From NCBI RefSeq assembly GCF_000219585.1, contig NC_015731.1, positions 2,170,001 to 2,234,000 of the forward strand: DNA of 64,000 bases. Reading direction: 5' to 3'. Below the pieces are notes generated by a model, which saw only the letters and a program-made list of their open reading frames with translations, was not told the DNA's origin and did not search any database. Source of the stretch: Nitrosomonas sp. Is79A3 (GTDB lineage Bacteria; Pseudomonadota; Gammaproteobacteria; Burkholderiales; Nitrosomonadaceae). A program made the translations under genes and the position numbers. Shown here piece after piece: positions 56,149 to 64,000 of the stretch; within the stretch, counting starts at the first letter, position 1; each line of letters begins with the position of its first letter.

Positions 56149-57621
56149 ATGAGCCGCGAAATTTTACTGTTGGTCGATGCATTGGCACGTGAAAAAGCTG
56201 TTGAAAAGGAAGTTGTTTTCACAGCACTGGAGCTTGCATTAGCATCCGCCACAAAAAGACGGTTTCAGGAGGATATTGAAACACGTGTTTCGATTGACCG
56301 ATTAACAGGGAATCACCAATCTTTCCGCCGCTGGCTGGTTGTTGAAGATGGTGCTGTGGAAGATCCTGCGCGCCAAATTTCGTTAAGTGATGCTTTAACA
56401 ACTGATGCAGATATTAAGGTTGGCGATTATCTTGAAAAATTACTCGAGCCTATCGAATTCGGACGTATCGGAGCCCAAGCGGCAAAGCAGGTAATATTCC
56501 AGAAAATACGGGATGCGGAACGTGAACAAACATTAAATGATTTTCTCGAGAGAGAGGACTATTTAATTAACGGCACGATTAAAAGGATGGAACGTGGCAA
56601 TGCCATTATTGAATCCGGTAAAATTGAAGCCGAATTGCCACGTGACCAGATGATACCGAAAGAAAACTTGCGCGTAGGTGATCGGGTTCGTGCTTATCTA
56701 TATAAAGTAGATCGCGCTGCCAGAGGACCACAGTTAAAGCTTTCACGAATTTCTCCAGAATTTCTGATGAAATTGTTTGAACTGGAAGTGCCTGAGATTG
56801 AGGAAGGTTTGCTGGAAATCAAAGCGGCAACGCGAGATCCCGGATCACGTGCTAAAATTGCTGTCAAATCAAATGATCAACGCGTTGACCCTATTGGCAC
56901 CTGCGTCGGCATGCGTGGATCCAGAGTACAAGCGGTTATTAGTGAACTGGCTGGCGAACGTGTTGATATTGTATTGTGGTCGGATGATCCTGCGACTTTT
57001 ATTATCAATGCATTGGCACCTGCTGAAATCAGCAGCATTATGGTTGATGAAGAAAAGCACAGCATGGATATCGTGGTGGATAATGACAATCTGGCGCAAG
57101 CAATTGGCCGGGGCGGACAAAATGTACGGTTAGCTTCCGAATTAACTGGCTGGGAGCTGAACATCATGACGGTCGAGGAATCTAAAGTCAAACATGAGCA
57201 AGAATCATCGTTGATTTGTCAGCTTTTCATGGAAAAACTGGATGTTGATGAAGAAATTGCTGAGATACTTGTGCAGGAAGGCTTCGTTACTTTGGAAGAA
57301 GTGGCTTATGTTCCTCTCAATGAGATGCTGGAGATCGAGTCATTAGATGAAGAAACTGTCAATGAAATACGTAATCGAGCCCGTAACGTACTGCTAACAG
57401 ATGCCATAGCCAAAGAAGAAAAAGTGGAGCACATTGCTGAAGATTTGCTTGCATTAGAAGGAATGGATATAAATATCGTTCGAGAACTGGCATCAAAAGG
57501 TATAAATACGCAAGCTGATTTGGCTGATTTGGCTACTGATGACTTGGTCGAAATGACAGGTATCGATATTGAACGTGCAAATCAGCTGATTATGAAAGCA
57601 CGTGAACCATGGTTTACTTGA
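56149..57621 (+). CDS. nusA: Transcription termination/antitermination factor NusA
   Basis: A 490-residue NusA with all domains: N-terminal RNAP-binding part, S1 domain ([18 protein letters not shown]), two KH domains ([30 protein letters not shown]) and a C-terminal pair of acidic helix-hairpin-helix repeats ending WFT. It controls pausing, termination and antitermination. GGAGG precedes the start, 26 bp after rimP. Confidence 0.96.
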   Translation: MSREILLLVDALAREKAVEKEVVFTALELALASATKRRFQEDIETRVSIDRLTGNHQSFRRWLVVEDGAVEDPARQISLSDALTTDADIKVGDYLEKLLEPIEFGRIGAQAAKQVIFQKIRDAEREQTLNDFLEREDYLINGTIKRMERGNAIIESGKIEAELPRDQMIPKENLRVGDRVRAYLYKVDRAARGPQLKLSRISPEFLMKLFELEVPEIEEGLLEIKAATRDPGSRAKIAVKSNDQRVDPIGTCVGMRGSRVQAVISELAGERVDIVLWSDDPATFIINALAPAEISSIMVDEEKHSMDIVVDNDNLAQAIGRGGQNVRLASELTGWELNIMTVEESKVKHEQESSLICQLFMEKLDVDEEIAEILVQEGFVTLEEVAYVPLNEMLEIESLDEETVNEIRNRARNVLLTDAIAKEEKVEHIAEDLLALEGMDINIVRELASKGINTQADLADLATDDLVEMTGIDIERANQLIMKAREPWFT

Positions 57622-57702
57622 TTTAAGTCATCGGATGATAATAGAGTAATTATTTATTTTGATGAGAATCTGCTTGTAGTTTTGAATGCTGAAGGGTTAT
57701 AA

Positions 57703-60351
57703 ATGGCTCAAATGAGTGTAGAACAATTTGCTAATGAACTGGGCTTGCTACCAGCTGTCTTGTTGGAGCAGCTTAAAGCTGCTGGCGTGAAAAAAGCGTT
57801 GGCAGAAGACAGTTTAACAGAGCAAGATAAATCTCAGTTGCTTGATTATCTAAGGAAAACTCATGGAGCCGCTGAGATTAAAAGTAAAGTTACTTTAACC
57901 CGCCGTCAAACTTCGGAAATCCGAAAATCAGACAGTACGGGGCGAGCACGAACCATCCAGGTGGAAGTTAGAAAAAGACGTGTCCTGACACAACCAACTA
58001 CTGAGAACATAGAATCTGCTCAGGTTGCAATTAAGTCACCTGATGTCATCAGTCCGCCCGTTAGAGAAGCCGTAATTGATGCAGAACAACTAGCACTGCG
58101 TAGTGAAGAAGCAAGAAAACAAGCAGAGCTAATTGCACGCCAAGTTGAGGAAATTAAACAGAAGAAAGCGCGCAAAAAAACCGAAGTCACTGATGATATA
58201 AACAAAAAAGAGGAAGAATCCAAAGAAGTTACTGGTGAAACATCAGTACCGGCTAAACCGCTACCACTAATATCTGCAGAAACCAAGGATGTCACGCAAT
58301 CGGAAGCTGCTAAGAAACTTGAGCCTGATCAGCAAACTGAAGTGCAATTACCACCTGGCGCTACTGACGGAACATTGCATAAGCCTGTTGTAAAACCCGA
58401 AGAGAAAGCCGATAAGAAAAAGAAACAAGCCAAGCAGCAAGTTGTTTGGAAAGATGAAAATACCAAAAAACGCGGTGTTAAAACCCGTGGCGATCTTTCC
58501 GCCGGCCAAGGCTGGCGTACACGTAGAGACAAGCATAGCAAGCCAACACATGCAGATGATCAGAATATCCATGGCTTTTCTGCGCCGACAGAACCAATCG
58601 TACGTGAAATCATGGTGCCAGAAACAATTTCTGTGAGTGCGCTTGCACAAAAAATGTCGGTTAAAGCGGCTGATGTCATTAAAGTACTGATGAAAATGGG
58701 CAGTATGGTGACAATCAATCAAATGCTGGATCAAGATACTGCCATGATTGTTGTTGAAGAGATGGGGCATATTGCAAAATATGCTGAGTTGGATAATCCA
58801 GAAAATTTCCTTGTAGATCGTGAAACATCCGACGTAGAATTAGAATTGGTTCCACGGGCCCCTGTGGTAACTGTCATGGGCCATGTCGATCATGGCAAGA
58901 CGTCTTTGCTGGATTACATCCGCCGCACCCGTGTCGCCGGCGGAGAAGCAGGCGGCATAACCCAACATATCGGTGCGTATCATGTGGAAACAGATCATGG
59001 CATGATTACCTTTTTGGATACCCCGGGGCACGAAGCGTTTACCGCAATGCGCGCACGCGGAACTAAAATTACCGATATCGTCATTCTCGTAGTGGCTGCC
59101 GACGATGGCGTTATGCCTCAAACGGTTGAAGCAATTCATCACGCAAAAGCAGCAAAAATTCCTATTATCGTGGCAATGAACAAAATAGATAAACCAGAGG
59201 CGAACGCTGAACGAATCCGGCATGAACTGGTTGCCAACGCTGTAGTTCCGGAAGATTGGGGCGGAGATACGATGTTCGTGGAAGTTTCAGCCAAGACCGG
59301 TCAAGGTGTTGATTCCTTACTGGAAAGCATATTGCTGCAAGCTGAAGTGTTAGAACTAAAAGCACCAATCAACACACCTGCCAAGGGTGTTGTGATTGAA
59401 TCCCGTTTGGATAAAGGTCGTGGTCCGGTTGCAACCATTCTGGTGCAGTCCGGAACTCTAAAGCGTGGAGATGTTTTGTTGGCTGGCGCAGTATTTGGCA
59501 AGGTACGAGCCATGAATGATGAAACTGGTAAGTCAATCAAACAGGCAGGAACATCTATACCAGTTGAGATTCAAGGATTATCCGAAGTGCCTGAGGCAGG
59601 TGAATTTGTATTTGTACTGGATGATGAACGCAAAGCCAGAGAAATCGCCCTATTCCGCCAAGGAAAATATCGTGATGTAAAATTTGCCAAACAACAAGCA
59701 GCGAAACTTGAAAATGTTTTTGATCAACAAGCCGATGTCAAGGTTCTTGCTTTGATTATCAAAGCCGATGTTCAAGGCTCCTGTGAAGCATTGGCGTATG
59801 CATTGCACAAACTTTCAACGGATGAAGTGAAAGTAAATATCATTCACAGCGGTGTTGGCGCTATTATTGAATCTGATGTTAACTTATCCCTGGCATCAAA
59901 GGCCGTTATCATTGGTTTTAACGTCCGCGCAGATGCCAGTGCACGTAAGTTAATCGCATCGAGCGGCGTTGATGTGCGTTACTACAACATCATTTATGAA
60001 GCGGTGGATGAAATTAAAGCGGCGCTTTCTGGAATGATGTCTCCGGATCGTAAGGAAAGCATACAAGGTTTGGTTGAAATTCGTGAGATTTATCGCATTC
60101 CTAAAGTTGGCATCGTAGCAGGTTGCTATGTGTCAGAAGGCATCATTAAAAGAAATTCATTAATCAGAGTGTTACGAGACGGCCTGGTAATACACAGTTG
60201 TGAATTGGATTCACTGAAGCGCTTTAAGGACGATGTCAAGGAAGTTCGAGAAGGGTTTGAGTGTGGATTGTCTCTAAAAAATTATAATGATATTCAGGTG
60301 GGAGACCAATTGGAAGCTTATGAAATTGTTGAAACAGCGCGGTTCCTGTAG
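57703..60351 (+). CDS. infB: Translation initiation factor IF-2
   Basis: An 882-residue IF-2. The N-terminal 300 residues are charged and low-complexity with lysine/glutamate-rich helices. They are followed by IF2_N and the G domain with [29 protein letters not shown] and [10 protein letters not shown], and by the C-terminal fMet-tRNA-binding domains. It brings initiator tRNA to the 30S subunit. The initiator tRNA itself is encoded in this window and hosts the island. Confidence 0.97.
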   Translation: MAQMSVEQFANELGLLPAVLLEQLKAAGVKKALAEDSLTEQDKSQLLDYLRKTHGAAEIKSKVTLTRRQTSEIRKSDSTGRARTIQVEVRKRRVLTQPTTENIESAQVAIKSPDVISPPVREAVIDAEQLALRSEEARKQAELIARQVEEIKQKKARKKTEVTDDINKKEEESKEVTGETSVPAKPLPLISAETKDVTQSEAAKKLEPDQQTEVQLPPGATDGTLHKPVVKPEEKADKKKKQAKQQVVWKDENTKKRGVKTRGDLSAGQGWRTRRDKHSKPTHADDQNIHGFSAPTEPIVREIMVPETISVSALAQKMSVKAADVIKVLMKMGSMVTINQMLDQDTAMIVVEEMGHIAKYAELDNPENFLVDRETSDVELELVPRAPVVTVMGHVDHGKTSLLDYIRRTRVAGGEAGGITQHIGAYHVETDHGMITFLDTPGHEAFTAMRARGTKITDIVILVVAADDGVMPQTVEAIHHAKAAKIPIIVAMNKIDKPEANAERIRHELVANAVVPEDWGGDTMFVEVSAKTGQGVDSLLESILLQAEVLELKAPINTPAKGVVIESRLDKGRGPVATILVQSGTLKRGDVLLAGAVFGKVRAMNDETGKSIKQAGTSIPVEIQGLSEVPEAGEFVFVLDDERKAREIALFRQGKYRDVKFAKQQAAKLENVFDQQADVKVLALIIKADVQGSCEALAYALHKLSTDEVKVNIIHSGVGAIIESDVNLSLASKAVIIGFNVRADASARKLIASSGVDVRYYNIIYEAVDEIKAALSGMMSPDRKESIQGLVEIREIYRIPKVGIVAGCYVSEGIIKRNSLIRVLRDGLVIHSCELDSLKRFKDDVKEVREGFECGLSLKNYNDIQVGDQLEAYEIVETARFL

Positions 60352-60378
60352 CCAAAGCTTAAATCAATCTAACTTCCG

Positions 60379-60771
60379 ATGCCCAAAGACTATTCCCGCA
60401 CATTACGTATTGCGGACCAGATACAACGAGAATTAGCCGATCTGTTACAACACGAAATCAAAGATCCTCGTGTCGGGCAAATTACACTCACCGGCGTAGA
60501 AGTAACCCGTGATTATAGTCATGCCAAAGTTTTTTACACGACATTGGGCAGCAAAGAAGAAAACTTCTTAGTGGAAAAAGGTTTGGAGCACGCGAAGGGT
60601 TTCTTGCGTTCAAACTTATCGCACCGGATGAAATTAAGAATTGTCCCGCAACTGCATTTTATTTATGATGAATCCGTCGAACGCGGCGTTCGGCTGTCAA
60701 AACTGATCGACGAAGCGATAGCCCAAGAACAAACATCGCATCAAGCGGATTCAGACTCCGAAAAATCATAA
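60379..60771 (+). CDS. rbfA: 30S ribosome-binding factor RbfA
   Basis: A 130-residue RbfA with KH-like fold. Conserved segments are [41 protein letters not shown] and the C-terminal [25 protein letters not shown]. It helps late 16S rRNA processing and cold adaptation. Starts 27 bp after infB. Confidence 0.95.
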   Translation: MPKDYSRTLRIADQIQRELADLLQHEIKDPRVGQITLTGVEVTRDYSHAKVFYTTLGSKEENFLVEKGLEHAKGFLRSNLSHRMKLRIVPQLHFIYDESVERGVRLSKLIDEAIAQEQTSHQADSDSEKS

Positions 60772-60783
60772 AATAAAGCCTGC

Positions 60784-61755
60784 ATGTTGCACGCTGAAAT
60801 TCCCCCGCGCAGCCCGATTAAACCTGTTAGGCGCACTATTAACGGCGTTCTACTATTGGATAAGCCGTATGGCATCTCATCCAATAAAGCAGTGCAGATT
60901 GTAAAAAGAATATTCTCCGCTGCCAAATGCGGCCATACCGGCACACTGGATCCCATGGCAACCGGATTACTGCCCCTTTGCTTGGGAGAAGCGACCAAAT
61001 TTTCTTCAGTATTATTAGGTGCCAATAAAGCCTATGAAGCTACTTTGCGGCTTGGTTTTCTGAGCACAACTGGCGATGCGGAAGGCGAAATCACCCAGCT
61101 CACGGCCAATGCAGGAAATCCAACCTTGTCACAGTGTGAGCAAGTACTTCAGCGCTTCATCGGTAAAATCATGCAAGTCCCCCCCATGTACAGCGCGCTC
61201 AAGCATCAAGGAAAACCATTATATGTTTACGCCAGAAATGGCAAAAACATTGAACGTCCAGCGCGTGAGATCGCCATCCATGCCATACAAATCAAATCAT
61301 TAATAGACAATACGCTGCAGTTAAGTATTCAGTGCGGCACCGGCACCTATATTCGAACTTTGGCGGAAGATATTGGCAGCGCACTTGGATGTGGCGGCGC
61401 TTATCTGACGCAATTACGACGCACGGCGATCGATCGTTTTGATTTATCTCAAACACAAACTTTGTCAGCATTGGAAGCGATGAATGCCGATGAGCAAGAT
61501 GCGTGTTTGCTGCCCATCGATTGCTTATTACAAAAATTCCCGGCTGTCGTTCTGGATGAACAGGCAGCACTGCATATCGTGCAGGGGAAAATCGTCGCCA
61601 ATCCATCCGATATCAGCAAGTTACCGGAAGGCAATACCGTGCGCTTATATGATCATCAGCAACAATTCTTAGGGCTCGGTGAAATTATCAGTGAGCAAAA
61701 AATAGCCGCTAAACGCATGTTGGCAAGTTCTCAGTTGCTTAAAGCAGTTGTGTGA
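60784..61755 (+). CDS. truB: tRNA pseudouridine(55) synthase TruB
   Basis: A 323-residue pseudouridine synthase. The catalytic aspartate is in GHTGTLDPMATGLLPLCLGEATK, followed by MQVPPMYSALKHQGKPLY and CGTGTYIRTLAEDIG. It modifies U55 in the T-loop of tRNAs. Last gene of the rimP operon, 12 bp after rbfA. Confidence 0.96.
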   Translation: MLHAEIPPRSPIKPVRRTINGVLLLDKPYGISSNKAVQIVKRIFSAAKCGHTGTLDPMATGLLPLCLGEATKFSSVLLGANKAYEATLRLGFLSTTGDAEGEITQLTANAGNPTLSQCEQVLQRFIGKIMQVPPMYSALKHQGKPLYVYARNGKNIERPAREIAIHAIQIKSLIDNTLQLSIQCGTGTYIRTLAEDIGSALGCGGAYLTQLRRTAIDRFDLSQTQTLSALEAMNADEQDACLLPIDCLLQKFPAVVLDEQAALHIVQGKIVANPSDISKLPEGNTVRLYDHQQQFLGLGEIISEQKIAAKRMLASSQLLKAVV

Positions 61756-61840
61756 TGAGCTCTTTTATAAAATAACACACTCACCCTACTTCCCTCGTGT
61801 TCCTTCATTTCAATTTCAAATACATGGAAATTGCGCACCG

Positions 61841-62185
61841 TTATCTTGTGCGAAACATAAAATATATCGCGCCCACCATGCACAGTGCAGCCCACAGATA
61901 ATCCAGTTTTAACGGTTCTTTTAAATAAAACAGCGCAAAGGGTACAAAAACAGTCAGCGTAATGACTTCCTGCAATATTTTGAGCTGCGCGACAGACAAC
62001 ACGGTAAAACCAATCCGGTTAGCGGGAACCTGCAACAGGTACTCGAAAAACGCAATGCCCCAACTGATCAGCGCAGCAATTATCCATGGCTTGTGGTTTA
62101 ATTCTTTTAAATGCGCATACCAGGCAAAGGTCATGAACACGTTACTCATAGTTAACAGGAGGACGGTTTGCCAAATCTCGCGCAT
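61841..62185 (-). CDS. DUF486 family membrane protein
   Basis: About 114 residues from ATG 62185; starts seven codons earlier are possible but overlap the upstream gene. Four hydrophobic helices cover most of it (QTVLLLTMSNVFMTFAWYAHL; ISWGIAFFEYLLQVPANRIG; AQLKILQEVITLTVFVPFALFYL; YLWAALCMVGAIYFMFR). This is DUF486, small multidrug-resistance-like membrane proteins of unknown substrate. Confidence 0.85.
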   Translation of the reverse strand: MREIWQTVLLLTMSNVFMTFAWYAHLKELNHKPWIIAALISWGIAFFEYLLQVPANRIGFTVLSVAQLKILQEVITLTVFVPFALFYLKEPLKLDYLWAALCMVGAIYFMFRTR

Positions 62186-62189
62186 AGTA

Positions 62190-62429
62190 CTAACCAAACC
62201 CACCAATAAATTGCATTACTAAACCAATTGCTAACAAACCAAAACCTTTCAACTCAGTAAATGCCTGATTAGAAATTACATCTCTCAATCTTTCTGCGAG
62301 ATCAGCTTCCCAAGAATCTGGAATATCTTTAATTTTATTTCTAGTTTTAAATGCAGATAATACAATGAGCAATGCACCAATGATTTCTAGAATTATCCCC
62401 GTTTGATTGATGCACCAGAAGATATCCAT
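62190..62429 (-). CDS. Small membrane protein of unknown function
   Basis: A 79-residue protein with two membrane helices (GIILEIIGALLIVLSAF and GFGLLAIGLVMQFIGGFG) and a charged loop between them. It lies just upstream of the DUF486 gene on the same strand, nearly overlapping, so both may be co-transcribed. Not recognised. Confidence 0.6.
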   Translation of the reverse strand: MDIFWCINQTGIILEIIGALLIVLSAFKTRNKIKDIPDSWEADLAERLRDVISNQAFTELKGFGLLAIGLVMQFIGGFG

Positions 62430-62529
62430 TATTTAATCCTTGAAATTAAAGTTTTCTTAGAAAACACTAAGTTCAGCTACCAGTGCCAAAGCTACTAAAC
62501 TGAATCGGTTTTCAATGTTACAAAGCATC

Positions 62530-63993
62530 TTAGATTCCCAATCCCCCCCAAATCGTATCCACTCGTTTCTTAATCTCATCATCCATCACAATCGGCGTCC
62601 CCCACTCCCGGTTCGTCTCGCCCGGAAATTTATTGGTTGCATCCAGCCCCATCTTGCCACCCAATCCTGAAATCGGACTGGCAAAATCCAGGTAATCGAT
62701 CGGCGTGTTCTCAACAAGCAACGTATCCCGTACCGGATCAACCCGGGTGGTAATCGCCCAAATCACTTCTTTCCAGTCGCGTACGTTGATATCGTCGTCG
62801 GTGACGATAATGAATTTGGTGTACATGAACTGACGCAGAAAGCTCCAGATACCGAACATCACGCGTTTGCTATGCCCGGCGTATTGTTTTTTCATGCTGA
62901 CCACCGCCATGCGGTATGAACAGCCTTCCGGCGGCAGATAAAAATCGGTGATCTCCGGAAATTGCTTTTGCAGCAGCGGCACGAATACTTCATTCAACGC
63001 CACACCGAGAATCGCCGGTTCATCCGGTGGTTTACCGGTGTAAGTGGAATGATAAATCGGGTTGCGCCGCATGGTGATGCGGTCGATGGTGAATACCGGG
63101 AAAGTTTCCTGCTCATTATAGTAACCGGTATGGTCGCCATACGGGCCTTCCAGCGCGGTCTCATTGGGATGAATCGCGCCTTCCAGCACGATCTCTGCAC
63201 TGGCAGGAACTTGCAAGTCATTGCCGATACATTTGATCACTTCGGTTTTGGCGCCGCGCAACAAACCGGCAAATTGATATTCGCTCAACGTATCCGGCAC
63301 CGGCGTCACAGCACCCAAAATGGTCGCCGGATCAGCGCCTAAAGCAACCGCCAGCGGATACGGTTTGCCCGGATTAGCCAAACTAAACTCACGAAAATCC
63401 AATGCCCCGCCGCGGTGCGCCAGCCAACGCATGATGACTTTATTAGGACCGATGACTTGCTGGCGGTAAATGCCTAAATTCTGCCGGGTTTTGTTTGGAC
63501 CCCGGGTTACCGTCAACCCCCAAGTGATCAGCGGTGCAACATCACCGGGCCAGCAGGTTTGAATCGGAATCCGGCTCAGATCGACGTCATTGCCCTCCCA
63601 AACAATCTCCTGGCACGGCGCGCTGCTCAATTCCTTAGGTGCCATATTCAATACTTTTTTTAATACCGGCAGTTTATCCCAGGCGTCTTTCAGCCCTTTC
63701 GGCGGATCGGGTTCTTTCAGATAAGCCAGTAATTTACCGACTTCACGCAACGCCTCGACCGATTCCTGCCCCATGCCCAATGCCACCCGTTTTGGTGTCC
63801 CGAACAAATTACCCAGTACCGGCATGGAATGTCTTTTGGGATGTTCAAAGAGTAGCGCCGGGCCTTGCGCTTTCAGGACACGGTCACAGATTTCCGTCAT
63901 TTCCAATGCGGGATCAATTTCCGTTTGAATGCGCTTGAGTTCACCCATAGCTTCCAGTTGCGCGATGAAATCCCGCAGGTCTTTATATTGCAT
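62530..63993 (-). CDS. ubiD: 4-hydroxy-3-polyprenylbenzoate decarboxylase UbiD
   Basis: A 487-residue prenylated-FMN decarboxylase, full length. It starts [22 protein letters not shown]. The prFMN/metal site lies around [19 protein letters not shown], and the catalytic Glu-Arg-Glu region around [27 protein letters not shown]. It removes the carboxyl group in ubiquinone synthesis, using cofactor from UbiX. The start is 8 bases from the right edge of the window. Confidence 0.95.
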   Translation of the reverse strand: MQYKDLRDFIAQLEAMGELKRIQTEIDPALEMTEICDRVLKAQGPALLFEHPKRHSMPVLGNLFGTPKRVALGMGQESVEALREVGKLLAYLKEPDPPKGLKDAWDKLPVLKKVLNMAPKELSSAPCQEIVWEGNDVDLSRIPIQTCWPGDVAPLITWGLTVTRGPNKTRQNLGIYRQQVIGPNKVIMRWLAHRGGALDFREFSLANPGKPYPLAVALGADPATILGAVTPVPDTLSEYQFAGLLRGAKTEVIKCIGNDLQVPASAEIVLEGAIHPNETALEGPYGDHTGYYNEQETFPVFTIDRITMRRNPIYHSTYTGKPPDEPAILGVALNEVFVPLLQKQFPEITDFYLPPEGCSYRMAVVSMKKQYAGHSKRVMFGIWSFLRQFMYTKFIIVTDDDINVRDWKEVIWAITTRVDPVRDTLLVENTPIDYLDFASPISGLGGKMGLDATNKFPGETNREWGTPIVMDDEIKKRVDTIWGGLGI

Positions 63994-64000
63994 TGATTGA

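Overview
The window looks like a chromosomal piece of an AT-rich betaproteobacterium, most probably a Nitrosomonas-type ammonia oxidiser. This is inferred from the mix of an EarP/Arg32-type EF-P pair, a PEP-CTERM protein, a SUF cluster with SufU, group 3d-like HoxYH and the overall gene style; no 16S rRNA or amo genes are present to prove it.

Layout. 1-606: 5' end of lptD (minus strand, cut by the window edge). 973-8180: a SUF iron-sulfur operon led by an IscR-type Rrf2 regulator (iscR-like, sufA-like, sufB, sufC, sufD, sufS, sufU, nfu). It is preceded by two perfect 25-bp tandem IscR type-1-like boxes laid over a TTGACC-17-TATAGT promoter. 8229-10007: efp and earP. 10102-18986: membrane protein, UspA, SH3 lipoprotein, a globin/diguanylate cyclase pair, malic enzyme, serB and an HDOD-GGEEF protein. 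19296-24671: pepA, holC, a small unknown gene and valS. 24781-25943: a PEP-CTERM exported protein and a tiny membrane protein.

26294-35362: a 9.0-kb integrative island in the 3' half of the initiator tRNA-fMet gene. It is bounded by about 98-bp imperfect direct repeats carrying the tRNA 3' half and its terminator. It encodes a tyrosine integrase, an AlpA-like HTH protein, a DUF3631 ATPase split by an IS630 element, a TubC_N-like protein, a terminase-small-subunit-like DNA-binding protein and several unknowns. The content resembles a phage satellite. A paralogue of the DNA-binding protein, with a conserved 3' flank, lies in a second accessory patch behind tRNA-Phe (43430-46140), which ends in a truncated IS256-type transposase.

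35469-41759: core genes again (RIO-type kinase, GAF/HD-GYP protein, dicarboxylate symporter, hemF, aroC) with a 143-bp MITE-like element. An ISAs1-family insertion with a 10-bp target duplication follows. Then come tRNA-Arg and tRNA-Phe, the second accessory patch, hoxYH without its diaphorase genes, and an unrecognised protein with a PD-(D/E)XK nuclease-like motif set. 49706-55424: DUF2905, lipocalin, a frameshifted old yellow enzyme, two tandem duplicated small membrane proteins, an MBL-fold hydrolase and acs. 55655-61755: the rimP-nusA-infB-rbfA-truB operon with a terminator-like leader. 61841-63993: two small membrane proteins and ubiD.

Working together: the SUF block is one self-regulated Fe-S assembly operon; efp/earP form a translation-factor and modifying-enzyme pair; three c-di-GMP-related proteins (GGDEF, HDOD-GGEEF, HD-GYP) suggest active second-messenger signalling. 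The accessory regions show repeated mobile-element traffic, with two clear single-base frameshift pseudogenes and one IS-split gene.
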